This document shows positions 17,848 to 26,273 of a stretch of DNA of 52,778 nt, piece after piece (position 1 is the stretch's first letter; every line of letters begins with the position of its first letter). Under the pieces are notes generated by a model. It was not told the origin of the DNA, did not search any database, and was given only the letters and a program-made list of their open reading frames with translations. The translations under genes were made by a program, and so were the position numbers. Origin of the DNA: Commensalibacter communis (GTDB lineage: Bacteria > Pseudomonadota > Alphaproteobacteria > Acetobacterales > Acetobacteraceae). The stretch is from contig NZ_CAMXCM010000010.1 of assembly GCF_947179015.1 (NCBI RefSeq), positions 1 to 52,778 of the forward strand, written 5' to 3'.

Positions 17848-18909
17848 CTATGCTGATGCTGCCAAATCGACCAATCCAATAATGCCTTTTTCAGTACCAA
17901 AGCACAAGATATCACCTGAATTGTTAAAGTTCAAAGCAGTAATTGCGCCAAATGCTTTGTCTTGCCCCAAGCTGATTGGCAATACTTTTTCCCCATCTGG
18001 GCTGATTAATAGAACACTGCCATCAATAAACCCTGCGGCCAGCAAATCCCCATAAACAGGATGAAACCGCACAATCGTGCAATATCCACCAGGAATACCA
18101 GGCAATTCAACAGGTGGTTTGCCCATCGGCCCCCCATCAAAAAAAGGCCACATCACCACTGCTTCAGCACCACTGGTTGCCAACCACTTACCTTCTTTAG
18201 AGAAATTAAGTGATTGTACTTTCACTGGATACCCACTCATGCGCATATTATGACCATCAGAAACACGCCACCCATGTAGATCGTGGTCTTGCATAGAGGT
18301 TACAATCGCCTCTTCCTGTGGATGCAATGCAACAACCAAGTGGCTGCCTTTCCAAGTAAACTCTTTAACCTTGGTATTGTCTTTCAAAGACCATAAAGTA
18401 GCACCATTATAATAAGAAGTTACCAACTTTTGACCATCTTGGTTAAACACCAAATCACTGACGGTTGATTCATGTTCTATAATGGTTTTCGGTTCATCAA
18501 AATGATCTTGATAAATATGAACCTCTTTCCCGACTGTAAAAGCAACCATTATGCCAACATTGGTTTCATCAAACCAAGTGACCATACGCTCTGCCCATCG
18601 TTTGGTTTTTAGCAATAATTCAGGCTCTTTTCCTGGAATAGTGCGTAAAATTTTATTATCGTCGCCCGCAGTAATAAAGCCAGAGGGCGTCATATCTTGT
18701 GATAGACATAATATTCCCCCTTCATGAGGCTGTAATTTTTGCCAATTGTTAGGTTGTTGCAAGTCTTTACGAGCAACCAACCATAAATCCCCATCCGCAG
18801 TCGCAAAAGCAATATATTGACCGTCTTGAGAATGAACACAGCCAATGATATTGCCTTCAACCTCTTTAAATTGTCCTCGGCTGTCAATTAATTGAAGTGG
18901 TGCTTGCAT
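17848..18909 (-). CDS. WD40-repeat protein paired with the COG0523 GTPase
   Basis: 353 residues forming a beta-propeller. Degenerate WD40 blades recur, with endings such as GWRVSDG, VVMWPFFDG and GATLWSLKDN, and strand phrases like SQDGQYIAFATADGDLWLV, LVFNQDGQKLVTSYY and LNFSKEGKWLATSGAE. WD40 propellers are scaffolds. A cytosolic location fits the absence of a signal peptide. It lies 18 bases downstream of the COG0523 GTPase on the same strand with its own AGGAA site, so it is probably cotranscribed and may assist metal delivery; this pairing is seen in alphaproteobacteria, from memory. Confidence 0.85.
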   Translation of the reverse strand: MQAPLQLIDSRGQFKEVEGNIIGCVHSQDGQYIAFATADGDLWLVARKDLQQPNNWQKLQPHEGGILCLSQDMTPSGFITAGDDNKILRTIPGKEPELLLKTKRWAERMVTWFDETNVGIMVAFTVGKEVHIYQDHFDEPKTIIEHESTVSDLVFNQDGQKLVTSYYNGATLWSLKDNTKVKEFTWKGSHLVVALHPQEEAIVTSMQDHDLHGWRVSDGHNMRMSGYPVKVQSLNFSKEGKWLATSGAEAVVMWPFFDGGPMGKPPVELPGIPGGYCTIVRFHPVYGDLLAAGFIDGSVLLISPDGEKVLPISLGQDKAFGAITALNFNNSGDILCFGTEKGIIGLVDLAASA

Positions 18910-18927
18910 GTTTGTTCCTATCTTCTC

Positions 18928-19974
18928 TTACTGAGCAATACAGCTTTTAAAGCCATCGCGAAGTTTGTTTTCATCTAAATGGCGACCGATGAAGACCAAC
19001 CTAGAACATCTTTTTTCATTTTCTTTCCAAGGGCGAATAAAATCCCCATCAGCCATCATGTGGACGGCTTGAAACGCAAAACATTCTTTGGAATCAGAGA
19101 AATTTAATATTCCTTTAGTACGTAACAACTCGACACCAAATTGTTGCAAAACAGAACCTATCCAAAGGTCAAAGCGTTTTGAATCTAAAGGTTTATCTTC
19201 CAATAAAGAAATGCTAGTCACGCCATCCCCATGATGATGATGTGCATCATGGTCATGGTCATGCTTATGATCGTGATCGTGATCGTGATCGTGATCGTGA
19301 TCGTGATCGTGATCGTGATGATTATCCAAGAAATCTGGTGCGAGTTCCAAGGCTTTTTTTAGATCAAACCCACCACGATTTAAAATTTTATCTAATGCAA
19401 TTTGACCTTTTTGCGTATGGTATAAAGCCACATAAGGATTAATCGCTTTAACCCATTGCTCGACTGTTTTTAAGGTCTTTTCATCCACAAGATCAGTTTT
19501 GTTCAGCAAAATCACATCAGCAAATGCGATTTGATTGACCGCTTCTTTGCTATCATCCAAGGTTTGCGTCACATGTTGAGCATCAACCACAGCAATCACC
19601 GCGTCCAGTCTGGTTTTTTGCTTTACATCTTCATCGACAAAAAAAGTCTGTGCCACAGGCGCAGGATCAGCCAGACCCGTCGTTTCCACAATAATCCCAT
19701 CAAATTTCGTGCGGCGTTTCATCAATGTGCCTAAAATACGCACCAAATCCCCACGGATCGTACAACAAACACAGCCATTATTCATTTCAAAGATTTCTTC
19801 GTCTGCATCAACGACCAAATCATTATCAATGCCCAATTCACCATATTCATTCACAATCACCGCATATTTCTTACCGTGTTGTTGCGTTAAAATATGATTT
19901 AACAAAGTCGTTTTACCTGCACCCAAATATCCTGTCAGAACCGTCACTGGCACTGTATCTTTAATTTCAGACAT
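18928..19974 (-). CDS. COG0523 (CobW/ZigA-like) GTP-binding metallochaperone
   Basis: 348 residues. The Walker A loop VLTGYLGAGKTTLLNH, the metal-binding NNGCVCCTIRGDLV (CxCC), the Walker B-like region IIVETTGLADPAPV and the NKTD base-recognition motif are all present. Residues about 218-250 form a His/Asp run that probably stores Zn2+, encoded by a (GATCGT)8 microsatellite at 19269-19316. The C-terminal CobW domain includes KGILNFSD and RLVFIGRHLD. The GTPase likely inserts zinc or another ion into target enzymes under metal stress. Its start overlaps the end of the O-antigen-ligase-like gene by eight bases, with GAGAG-type ribosome sites. Confidence 0.93.
   Translation of the reverse strand: MSEIKDTVPVTVLTGYLGAGKTTLLNHILTQQHGKKYAVIVNEYGELGIDNDLVVDADEEIFEMNNGCVCCTIRGDLVRILGTLMKRRTKFDGIIVETTGLADPAPVAQTFFVDEDVKQKTRLDAVIAVVDAQHVTQTLDDSKEAVNQIAFADVILLNKTDLVDEKTLKTVEQWVKAINPYVALYHTQKGQIALDKILNRGGFDLKKALELAPDFLDNHHDHDHDHDHDHDHDHDHKHDHDHDAHHHHGDGVTSISLLEDKPLDSKRFDLWIGSVLQQFGVELLRTKGILNFSDSKECFAFQAVHMMADGDFIRPWKENEKRCSRLVFIGRHLDENKLRDGFKSCIAQ
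19269..19316 (-). repeat. Hexanucleotide microsatellite (GATCGT)8 coding for a His-Asp run
   Basis: Eight exact copies of GATCGT lie in tandem inside the COG0523 GTPase gene, read on the minus strand as alternating His and Asp codons. The unit is a multiple of three, so slippage would lengthen or shorten the metal-binding tail without a frameshift. Confidence 0.95.
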
Positions 19975-21295
19975 CTCTACTCTCTCTTTCTTTGATTGTT
20001 GTTTGATAATCCCAACTATATGCTAGACCCATGCCCAGTAATAAGAAAAACCATCCCCCCAAAGGCATATTAAAAAAGCTGCTCGTCGAGGATAAAGGCC
20101 ATTCATGAATAAAAACTGCTGCAAATAATCCCACACACCATGCTTTTTGAATGGCTTGATTTTTGGTTGTTACTGTGATTGTTAATCCTTTTGTCAGCTC
20201 AATCAATAAACTGCAAATCGTTAAAATAAATAATAGTAATCCAGGAATACCCGCATCAATAAAAATCTGTAAATAATGATTATGAGGATGCGTTAAACAA
20301 ATAATTGCTCCCCCACCATTTCCAGAGCTTGGATCCCAAAATGGCCAGCCATGAAAATAAATTGGATTACCACAAGCATGCTTGAACGCATCATACCCTA
20401 ACCCTGCCCACGGATTCATAATCCCCATAACGAATGCTCTGACATACACTAACCCATAAGGGCTGGATGAAAAATGGGACATTTGGTCTATGAAATGCGT
20501 TACCAAATGATTAAAACTTTCAGGAGAGGTAAAAGCAGTCACAAGTATCAACATAGGAATTGCAACCAGCGCTGCCAATGCGACAACGCGCAGATATTTT
20601 AACCAAATCGTTGCGATTGCTAAACCAAATACAAATAAAACAAAAGGCATTCTTTGTCCTGCCAAGACCATCATTCCAATCACAAATAGCAAGCATAATA
20701 ATGTATAAATTTGACCTTTAGGTTTTTTATATTCCCATAATAAATAAGCACAACCAGCCAAAGTAACCGGTAATAAAATACGTGATAATGGTGCAGCAGC
20801 CCGAGGATGTTCATAAGGACCCGTCAAAGTTCCATCAAGATAACGTGGCATCCCTAAAATATTATACCCGATAATGAGCTGAGCTAGCATATTAAGTAAA
20901 ATGTAAACGGTACAAAATATAATCACATAAGCCAACCATCTGCGATATTTTACTTCTCTTAACACCCATTGTTGAAGAGCAATAATAAAAAACAAGAAGC
21001 GCACAATACCTATCGCTTGAAAGAAGCTGCCATTTGTTGCATAGCCTGAAAATGAACCAAAAGGGATGGTGCAAATCAACAACCATCCCCACCAAGCAAA
21101 CATCAGCATTACCCAAGTTTGTTTCGTCCACTCCCATTCTTTGTTAATCAAACAATTCAATATAAAACAAATAGCTACATAACTGATTAATCCATCTGCG
21201 ATCCCTCTGAAATGCGTCAAAAAGAGTGGCAAAATAAGCGTTGCACCAATTGAAGTATATTGAAAAAAATCTGACATTTTTTTACTTGTAACCAT
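19967..21295 (-). CDS. O-antigen ligase / polymerase-like membrane protein (Wzy_C family)
   Basis: 442 residues with about ten to twelve hydrophobic helices. The large periplasmic loop and its end carry family features: LVYVRAFVMGIMNPWAGLGYDAFK, then ICLTHPHNHYLQIFIDAGIPGLLLF with the HNxxL motif typical of WaaL/Wzy-type enzymes. These integral inner-membrane proteins join or polymerise lipid-linked glycans on the periplasmic side. ATG 21295 is used; an in-frame ATG six codons later is possible. Next upstream on the same strand (101 bases) is a GT4 glycosyltransferase, suggesting a shared surface-polysaccharide role. Confidence 0.88.
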   Translation of the reverse strand: MVTSKKMSDFFQYTSIGATLILPLFLTHFRGIADGLISYVAICFILNCLINKEWEWTKQTWVMLMFAWWGWLLICTIPFGSFSGYATNGSFFQAIGIVRFLFFIIALQQWVLREVKYRRWLAYVIIFCTVYILLNMLAQLIIGYNILGMPRYLDGTLTGPYEHPRAAAPLSRILLPVTLAGCAYLLWEYKKPKGQIYTLLCLLFVIGMMVLAGQRMPFVLFVFGLAIATIWLKYLRVVALAALVAIPMLILVTAFTSPESFNHLVTHFIDQMSHFSSSPYGLVYVRAFVMGIMNPWAGLGYDAFKHACGNPIYFHGWPFWDPSSGNGGGAIICLTHPHNHYLQIFIDAGIPGLLLFILTICSLLIELTKGLTITVTTKNQAIQKAWCVGLFAAVFIHEWPLSSTSSFFNMPLGGWFFLLLGMGLAYSWDYQTTIKERESRDV

Positions 21296-21396
21296 ATAAA
21301 AACTGCACCACTCAACATATAAATGCTAATAACGATTCCATATAACCCAGCATAATGCCGTATTCTATAATAATCGCAGCGTAAAAAAAACTTTTA

Positions 21397-22506
21397 TTAA
21401 TAATGCTCAACGGTTAAAGCAGAGCATATTCTTTTTCTGAATGCGACCAATCTTTGAAATGCATCTTGTTTATTATACACAGAGGCTTGTTGTATCGCTT
21501 TTACTGATAACTCTTGTCGTAATTGCATATTTTTAAGTAATTTAGATAATAATAGCACCGCATGTTCGGGCTTTTTAGGATCTATCAACAACCCACCCTG
21601 CCCCACGATTTGAGGCAATGCCCCCACGAAGGACGCCAACAAAGGAGTTCCACATGCCATTGCCTCCAAAGCCGTCATACCAAAAGGTTCAGACCATCGG
21701 CTGGGCATAATAACCACCGAGGCATGCGCCATCTTTTGCAATACTTGATCGTAGGGCAAGTATCCCGTCATATGGATCTGTTTTGACTTAATTTGATGTT
21801 TCAATTGCTGAATAAAAGGCGTTTCAGGACTATTCATATCAAAACGATCCGCACCGATAATTTCCACTGTCCATGTTGGATCTATTTGCAAAAACTGTTC
21901 ACATATCTGCACAAATAAATCCGCCCCCTTATCTGCAACCACACGACCAACGAATAAAATTTTTTTTTCTCGCTCTGGAATTGGAACATATTCAGGAATT
22001 TCTTGAAGATCGATATTATTGGGCAATATAGTAATATTACCCACAACTTGACGCGATAAGAAACGTTCTTTCACCCATTGAGATACCGCAACAACATGCA
22101 CTTTACGCAATATTCTTTTGCGTTCTATACTAGTCTTTAGTCCCCTCATCGACAATGGATCGTTATGCAATGTCAGGGTTACGGGTATTTTTGGAAATCT
22201 TTGAGCAATAAACAAAGCTATTTCAGGACGATTATGAATTTCAATCAAACAAGGGCGATATTTTCTAACCACACTAGCCACACCATAACGATATGCTTTG
22301 TTTTTTATAAAGATTGAAAACCAGTTTTTAGAAATCTCTAAATAACGCAACCCTGGGAATGGTAAGCTGGTCAGCGCCCTACCGACGATTAAATCATTAG
22401 GTTGTGCTAAACGACGCACCAGCAACCCAACCGCACCAACACAATCAGCCGAAAATCCTTCTTTAGGAGGCAGCACTGTCATTATCCTTGATGTTTTATC
22501 CATCAT
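21397..22506 (-). CDS. Glycosyltransferase family 4
   Basis: 369 residues, GT-B fold. The C-terminal half shows KKILFVGRVVADKGADLFVQ, then HMTGYLPYDQVLQKMAHASVVIMPSRWSEPFGMTALEAMACGTPLLAS with the EPFGMxxLEAM nucleotide-sugar motif, and VGQGGLLIDP. Retaining GT4 enzymes build lipopolysaccharide or exopolysaccharide. Start ATG 22506 has AAGGAG 11 bases upstream. Gene order with the O-antigen-ligase-like gene downstream suggests a lipopolysaccharide or capsule step; the sugar is unknown. Confidence 0.92.
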   Translation of the reverse strand: MMDKTSRIMTVLPPKEGFSADCVGAVGLLVRRLAQPNDLIVGRALTSLPFPGLRYLEISKNWFSIFIKNKAYRYGVASVVRKYRPCLIEIHNRPEIALFIAQRFPKIPVTLTLHNDPLSMRGLKTSIERKRILRKVHVVAVSQWVKERFLSRQVVGNITILPNNIDLQEIPEYVPIPEREKKILFVGRVVADKGADLFVQICEQFLQIDPTWTVEIIGADRFDMNSPETPFIQQLKHQIKSKQIHMTGYLPYDQVLQKMAHASVVIMPSRWSEPFGMTALEAMACGTPLLASFVGALPQIVGQGGLLIDPKKPEHAVLLLSKLLKNMQLRQELSVKAIQQASVYNKQDAFQRLVAFRKRICSALTVEHY

Positions 22507-22549
22507 GACAGAACGTTCTCCTTCTTAATGATTAATAGAATGTAAATAA

Positions 22550-23620
22550 CTATTTGATCTTTGCGTCATCAACAAAACTTGGATAAATGTAAATCAAATA
22601 ATCTGATAAAACATTATTCATCACATTTAAACTACGTAAAAATAAAGCAACATTTCCTAGATATACAGGTAAACGACGCTCGAATATCAAAGATTGCTCT
22701 CTTTGTCCTATATAAAGATTGCCTTTTAATAAGGTCAATGTTTCTTCTGGAGAAATTTTTAATAATTTCGAAACATCTACAACATCTTTAGACTGCGGCG
22801 TTAATTGGTCTTTTCGTTGGTTAAATCCTTTAATCATACTTAACGTTGTATTGACAAAAGGTTCAACACTATAAGGCTTTTCAGCAATCTTATTATCCAT
22901 TGTCACCCAAAAAACATAGGTGGGATTTCCCCAATCCGCAAGCTGTTGCGATGTTACCAATACATGTCCATCTTTTTGGAAATGTAGCAACGTAATCCCA
23001 TCAACATAAGCCCCGTCTATATCCCCTTTTTTCCAAGCATCTTCGATTTTATCAGCAGGCATATTAATTAACTGAACTTGATGAAAGTCAATTTTCCAAT
23101 GTTCTAATGCTTTTAACAAACTATAATGAGCAGAAGTAAGAAAAGGCACAGCAATCTTTTTTCCAACCAAAAATTCTGGTTTATCAATATGGCTTTGGTT
23201 ACGCAAAACCAATCCACTACCTGTGCCATATTGCGAACTAATGGCAATAATGCGTACTTGTAGACCCGCTGTCACCGCAGAGGTCAAGGCAATTAATCCA
23301 ACAGGGGCAAAATCAATTTTTTCAATCGCCAAATCGTGAAGCATTTGGAAATCATCATCATATTGTTTCCAATAAATCCGCTCCCCTAATGCTTTGCGAT
23401 AAGCACCATTGACTTGTGCAATTTTTGCTAAGTCAACTTGATTAGTCCACCCAATACTAATCGCAGCATGAGCGGTCTGATCAAAGATACAACAAATAGA
23501 TACCACTAATAACGCAAGAACACACAAAATATAAGATTTTATATGGGTCAAAGATGATTTTAAAAACAACTGCGGTATCCTAATATGTAACGATTCATTG
23601 CTAATACCCAAAGAAGCCAT
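22550..23620 (-). CDS. TauA/NMT1-like ABC substrate-binding protein, orphan
   Basis: 356 residues. An unusually long N-terminus of about 28 residues precedes the hydrophobic signal/anchor YILCVLALLVVSICCIF; the mature part starts near AISIGWTNQVDLAKIAQ. Type II periplasmic binding fold features are KIDFAPVGLIALTSAVTAGL, VGKKIAVPFLTSAHYSLLKAL and DIDGAYVDGITLL, the pattern of TauA/SsuA/THI5 proteins, which bind taurine, sulfonates or pyrimidine precursors. No ABC permease or ATPase gene lies nearby, so it may deliver substrate to a transporter elsewhere. It sits between mnmA and the GT4 gene on the same strand. Confidence 0.85.
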   Translation of the reverse strand: MASLGISNESLHIRIPQLFLKSSLTHIKSYILCVLALLVVSICCIFDQTAHAAISIGWTNQVDLAKIAQVNGAYRKALGERIYWKQYDDDFQMLHDLAIEKIDFAPVGLIALTSAVTAGLQVRIIAISSQYGTGSGLVLRNQSHIDKPEFLVGKKIAVPFLTSAHYSLLKALEHWKIDFHQVQLINMPADKIEDAWKKGDIDGAYVDGITLLHFQKDGHVLVTSQQLADWGNPTYVFWVTMDNKIAEKPYSVEPFVNTTLSMIKGFNQRKDQLTPQSKDVVDVSKLLKISPEETLTLLKGNLYIGQREQSLIFERRLPVYLGNVALFLRSLNVMNNVLSDYLIYIYPSFVDDAKIK

Positions 23621-23683
23621 CTCTCAGGCATCCTCTGTAATACAACAGCAACTTATAGAAGAAAAGAAAAATATTATTTGATA

Positions 23684-24751
23684 TTATGCCAAAGTAATAA
23701 ACCCACCGCCCAAAACTCGAGAGCCCTGATAAAAGACACATGCTTGGCCAGGGGCAGGATTACCCACTTCATCTAATTCAACTTGCACCCGTTGGTCTGG
23801 TAATATTCTTATAGTCGCAGAACGTTCTTGTTCGCGCGCACGAATTTGAACATTGCAACGCATTTCCTGTTCGGGTATAGGCATCAACCAATTTAAATCA
23901 CGCAAATAAAATTGCTTACGACCCGCATCTTGTTTTGGACCAATAACAATCCGTCTGGTCTGAGAATCAATACGCAATACCATTTGCTTGTCGCCTTGAC
24001 GCATTGCAAGATTCCCCAGGCGTTTGGTTTGCCCTACTGTGTAATGGGCGATCCCTTCATGCTGTCCCAGAACTTCGCCTGTTTCATTCACAATCTCTCC
24101 TTTTTCCAATCCTTCAGGAGATAGTTTTTCAACGATCTGAATATAAGACTTATCCGTAACAAAACAAATATCTTGGCTATCGGATTTTTGTGCAACCGTT
24201 AATCCAAAACGTTCAGCCTCTTGACGAACAATATCTTTGTTCGGCATTGCACCCAAAGGGAAACGTAAAAATTCCAATTGTTCAGAGGTTGTCGCAAATA
24301 AAAACCAAGATTGATCGCGGCTCATATCCACAGGACGATGAAGTTCCGCCCCATTGGCACCTTCTATCCGACGCACATAATGTCCAGTTGCCATTGCATC
24401 TGCGCCTAATTCCCGAGCCATATTCAACAGGTCAGTAAATTTAACCCCTTGATTACACTCGATACAAGGAACTGGCGTTTCCCCCCGTGTATAAGATTGT
24501 GCAAAGCGATCTATCACCGTTTGGTGAAAACGATCTTCAGCATCAATCACATAATGAGGAATTCCGAGTTGATCAGAAACTCTGCGGGCGTCACGAATAT
24601 CTTGTCCTGCACAACATGATCCTTTTTTCACCACACCACGTGCATCATACAACTGTAATGTAGCCCCAAAAACATCATGTCCTTGCTCTTTTAACAAAGC
24701 CGCAGTGACAGAACTGTCAACACCGCCAGACATGGCAACCATAATACGCAT
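23684..24751 (-). CDS. mnmA: tRNA-specific 2-thiouridylase MnmA
   Basis: 355 residues from ATG 24751. MnmA uses ATP and persulfide sulfur to thiolate U34 of tRNA(Lys/Glu/Gln). The PP-loop MVAMSGGVDSSVTAALL is at the start; Cys96 and Cys99 lie in ETPVPCIECNQGVKF and Cys196 in KSDSQDICFV, matching the two catalytic cysteines of the family. GEIV, GQHEGIAHYTVGQTKRLG and the C-terminal domain follow. The frame could extend to 24781, but that would overlap the ferredoxin gene; ATG 24751 lies four bases after its stop. Sulfur is likely supplied by the upstream cysteine desulfurases. Confidence 0.97.
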   Translation of the reverse strand: MRIMVAMSGGVDSSVTAALLKEQGHDVFGATLQLYDARGVVKKGSCCAGQDIRDARRVSDQLGIPHYVIDAEDRFHQTVIDRFAQSYTRGETPVPCIECNQGVKFTDLLNMARELGADAMATGHYVRRIEGANGAELHRPVDMSRDQSWFLFATTSEQLEFLRFPLGAMPNKDIVRQEAERFGLTVAQKSDSQDICFVTDKSYIQIVEKLSPEGLEKGEIVNETGEVLGQHEGIAHYTVGQTKRLGNLAMRQGDKQMVLRIDSQTRRIVIGPKQDAGRKQFYLRDLNWLMPIPEQEMRCNVQIRAREQERSATIRILPDQRVQVELDEVGNPAPGQACVFYQGSRVLGGGFITLA

Positions 24752-24755
24752 TATT

Positions 24756-25070
24756 CTATGACAATCTTGGTAAACGAACAACGAGACCGTCTAATTCTTC
24801 GGTCATAATAATTTGACATCCAAGGCGAGAGGTTTTTTCCAACCCAAATGCCATATCCAACATATCTTCTTCTTCCTCCGCTGCAGTTTTCAGCTTATCC
24901 CACCATTCAGCATTAACCACAACGTGACAAGTTGCACAAGCCAAAGAACCTTCGCAAGCACCTTCTAGATCAATATCATTTTTATGAGCAATCTCCAAAA
25001 CAGACAATCCAACAGGCGCATCAACTTCACGTTCTGTGCCGTCACGTTCAATAAATGTCATACGAGGCAT
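24756..25070 (-). CDS. [2Fe-2S] ferredoxin, ISC type
   Basis: 104 residues. The cluster ligands form C-x5-C-x2-C in [16 protein letters not shown] with the last Cys in [13 protein letters not shown], as in ISC-type (adrenodoxin-like) ferredoxins. It donates electrons for Fe-S cluster or sulfur-transfer chemistry. AAAGGAAG lies 6-8 bases before the ATG. It sits between a cysteine desulfurase (26-base gap) and mnmA (4-base gap) on the same strand, so it is part of a sulfur-mobilising operon. Acidic stretch [10 protein letters not shown] fits partner docking. Confidence 0.95.
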   Translation of the reverse strand: MPRMTFIERDGTEREVDAPVGLSVLEIAHKNDIDLEGACEGSLACATCHVVVNAEWWDKLKTAAEEEEDMLDMAFGLEKTSRLGCQIIMTEELDGLVVRLPRLS

Positions 25071-25095
25071 TTTTAACTTCCTTTAAATAAAATGA

Positions 25096-26250
25096 TTATC
25101 TTCCTGCCATAATATCTTCATAAGCACAAGATAAAGCATCAATAACTTGCTGTATTTGAGGGTACGTTGTCATCCGACCAAACGATAATCTCAAACTTTG
25201 TAATGCTTGTTCTTTTGATTTACCCATCGCCAATAAAACATAAGACGGCATCAAAGAAGACATCGTGCAAGCAGATCCTGTTGATAAATATAAATGAGGC
25301 GTTTTCTTGAAAAGATCAAGAGCTTGCACCCCAGGAAACCATAAATTCATACTGTTTGGCAAAGATTTTTCCAAAGAACCGTTTAATCTTATTGCTGGAA
25401 TTGCCTTGCGTAGTCCCTCTAGAAATTGTTGTTTATACTGTGCCAAGCCTGAAATTTCTTGCTTTCCTTCTTGCTTTAAAATCTCACACGCAGCCCCTAA
25501 CCCAACAATCAAAGGCACAGCCAGCGTCCCAGAACGAATCCCTCTTTCTTGATAACCACCATGAAACAAAGCGGACACCCTTACTCTGGGTTTACGGCTG
25601 ATATATAAGGCACCAACCCCTTTGGGGGCATAAAGTTTATGTCCTGATAGTGATGCAAGATCAATATGTTGGAATGACAAAGGACTAATTTTACCAATCG
25701 CTTGCGCCATATCGCAATGAAATAAAGCCCCATATTCATGCGCGATTTGAGCCAATTCCTCAATTGGATGCAATACACTTGTTTCATTATTCGCAGCCAT
25801 AATACTGACCAATAATGTTGGCGTTTCTAAAGCTTTTTTTAAATGCTCTGGATCAATCAACCCTTCATCATCAACGGGCAAGATAACAATTTCAATCCCC
25901 CATTCAGCCAAAGAATGAATGGTTTCCAAGACAGCTTTATGCTCTGTACAAACCGTAATAACTCTGCGCGCTGGATTACCTTGTTTTAGTAAATATTTAA
26001 CAGCCCCTTGAATGGCGATATTATTGGCTTCCGTCGCACCAGAAGTAAAAATAATTTCGGTTGGTGAAACGCCTAATAATCCAGCTACTTGCGCTCGTGC
26101 GTGTTCAACCGCATGTTGGGCTTGTTGCCCCAACGCATGATCCGAATGGGCATTGCCAAAAGAATTGGTGAAATAAGGCAACATTGCCTCCACGACTCGT
26201 GGGTCACAAGGGGTAGTCGCTTGATAATCTAAATAGATACATTGATCCAA
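25096..26250 (-). CDS. Cysteine desulfurase (IscS/NifS family), first copy
   Basis: 384 residues, PLP fold-type I. Reads TTG as start (26250), with AAAGG 10 bases upstream; no ATG fits. The start IYLDYQATTPCDPRVVEAML, the block SGATEANNIAIQGA, the Schiff-base Lys in ASLSGHKLYAPKGVGALYI and the persulfide-carrying Cys in YLSTGSACTMSS are all present. It releases sulfur from cysteine as an enzyme-bound persulfide, for Fe-S clusters and tRNA thiolation. It lies 23 bases after the second desulfurase gene, in the same operon with ferredoxin and mnmA. No IscU scaffold is seen here. Confidence 0.95.
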   Translation of the reverse strand: MDQCIYLDYQATTPCDPRVVEAMLPYFTNSFGNAHSDHALGQQAQHAVEHARAQVAGLLGVSPTEIIFTSGATEANNIAIQGAVKYLLKQGNPARRVITVCTEHKAVLETIHSLAEWGIEIVILPVDDEGLIDPEHLKKALETPTLLVSIMAANNETSVLHPIEELAQIAHEYGALFHCDMAQAIGKISPLSFQHIDLASLSGHKLYAPKGVGALYISRKPRVRVSALFHGGYQERGIRSGTLAVPLIVGLGAACEILKQEGKQEISGLAQYKQQFLEGLRKAIPAIRLNGSLEKSLPNSMNLWFPGVQALDLFKKTPHLYLSTGSACTMSSLMPSYVLLAMGKSKEQALQSLRLSFGRMTTYPQIQQVIDALSCAYEDIMAGR

Positions 26251-26273
26251 GATATCTCAACCTTTACAAATCT

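Noticed and set aside
19269-19316. Tandem repeats as a possible CRISPR array
   Set aside because: Six-base units without spacers inside a coding region; a microsatellite.
19242-19442. Plus-strand frame with an Asp-Arg repeat opposite the COG0523 gene
   Set aside because: It is the antisense shadow of the His/Asp microsatellite; no ribosome site or family-like sequence.
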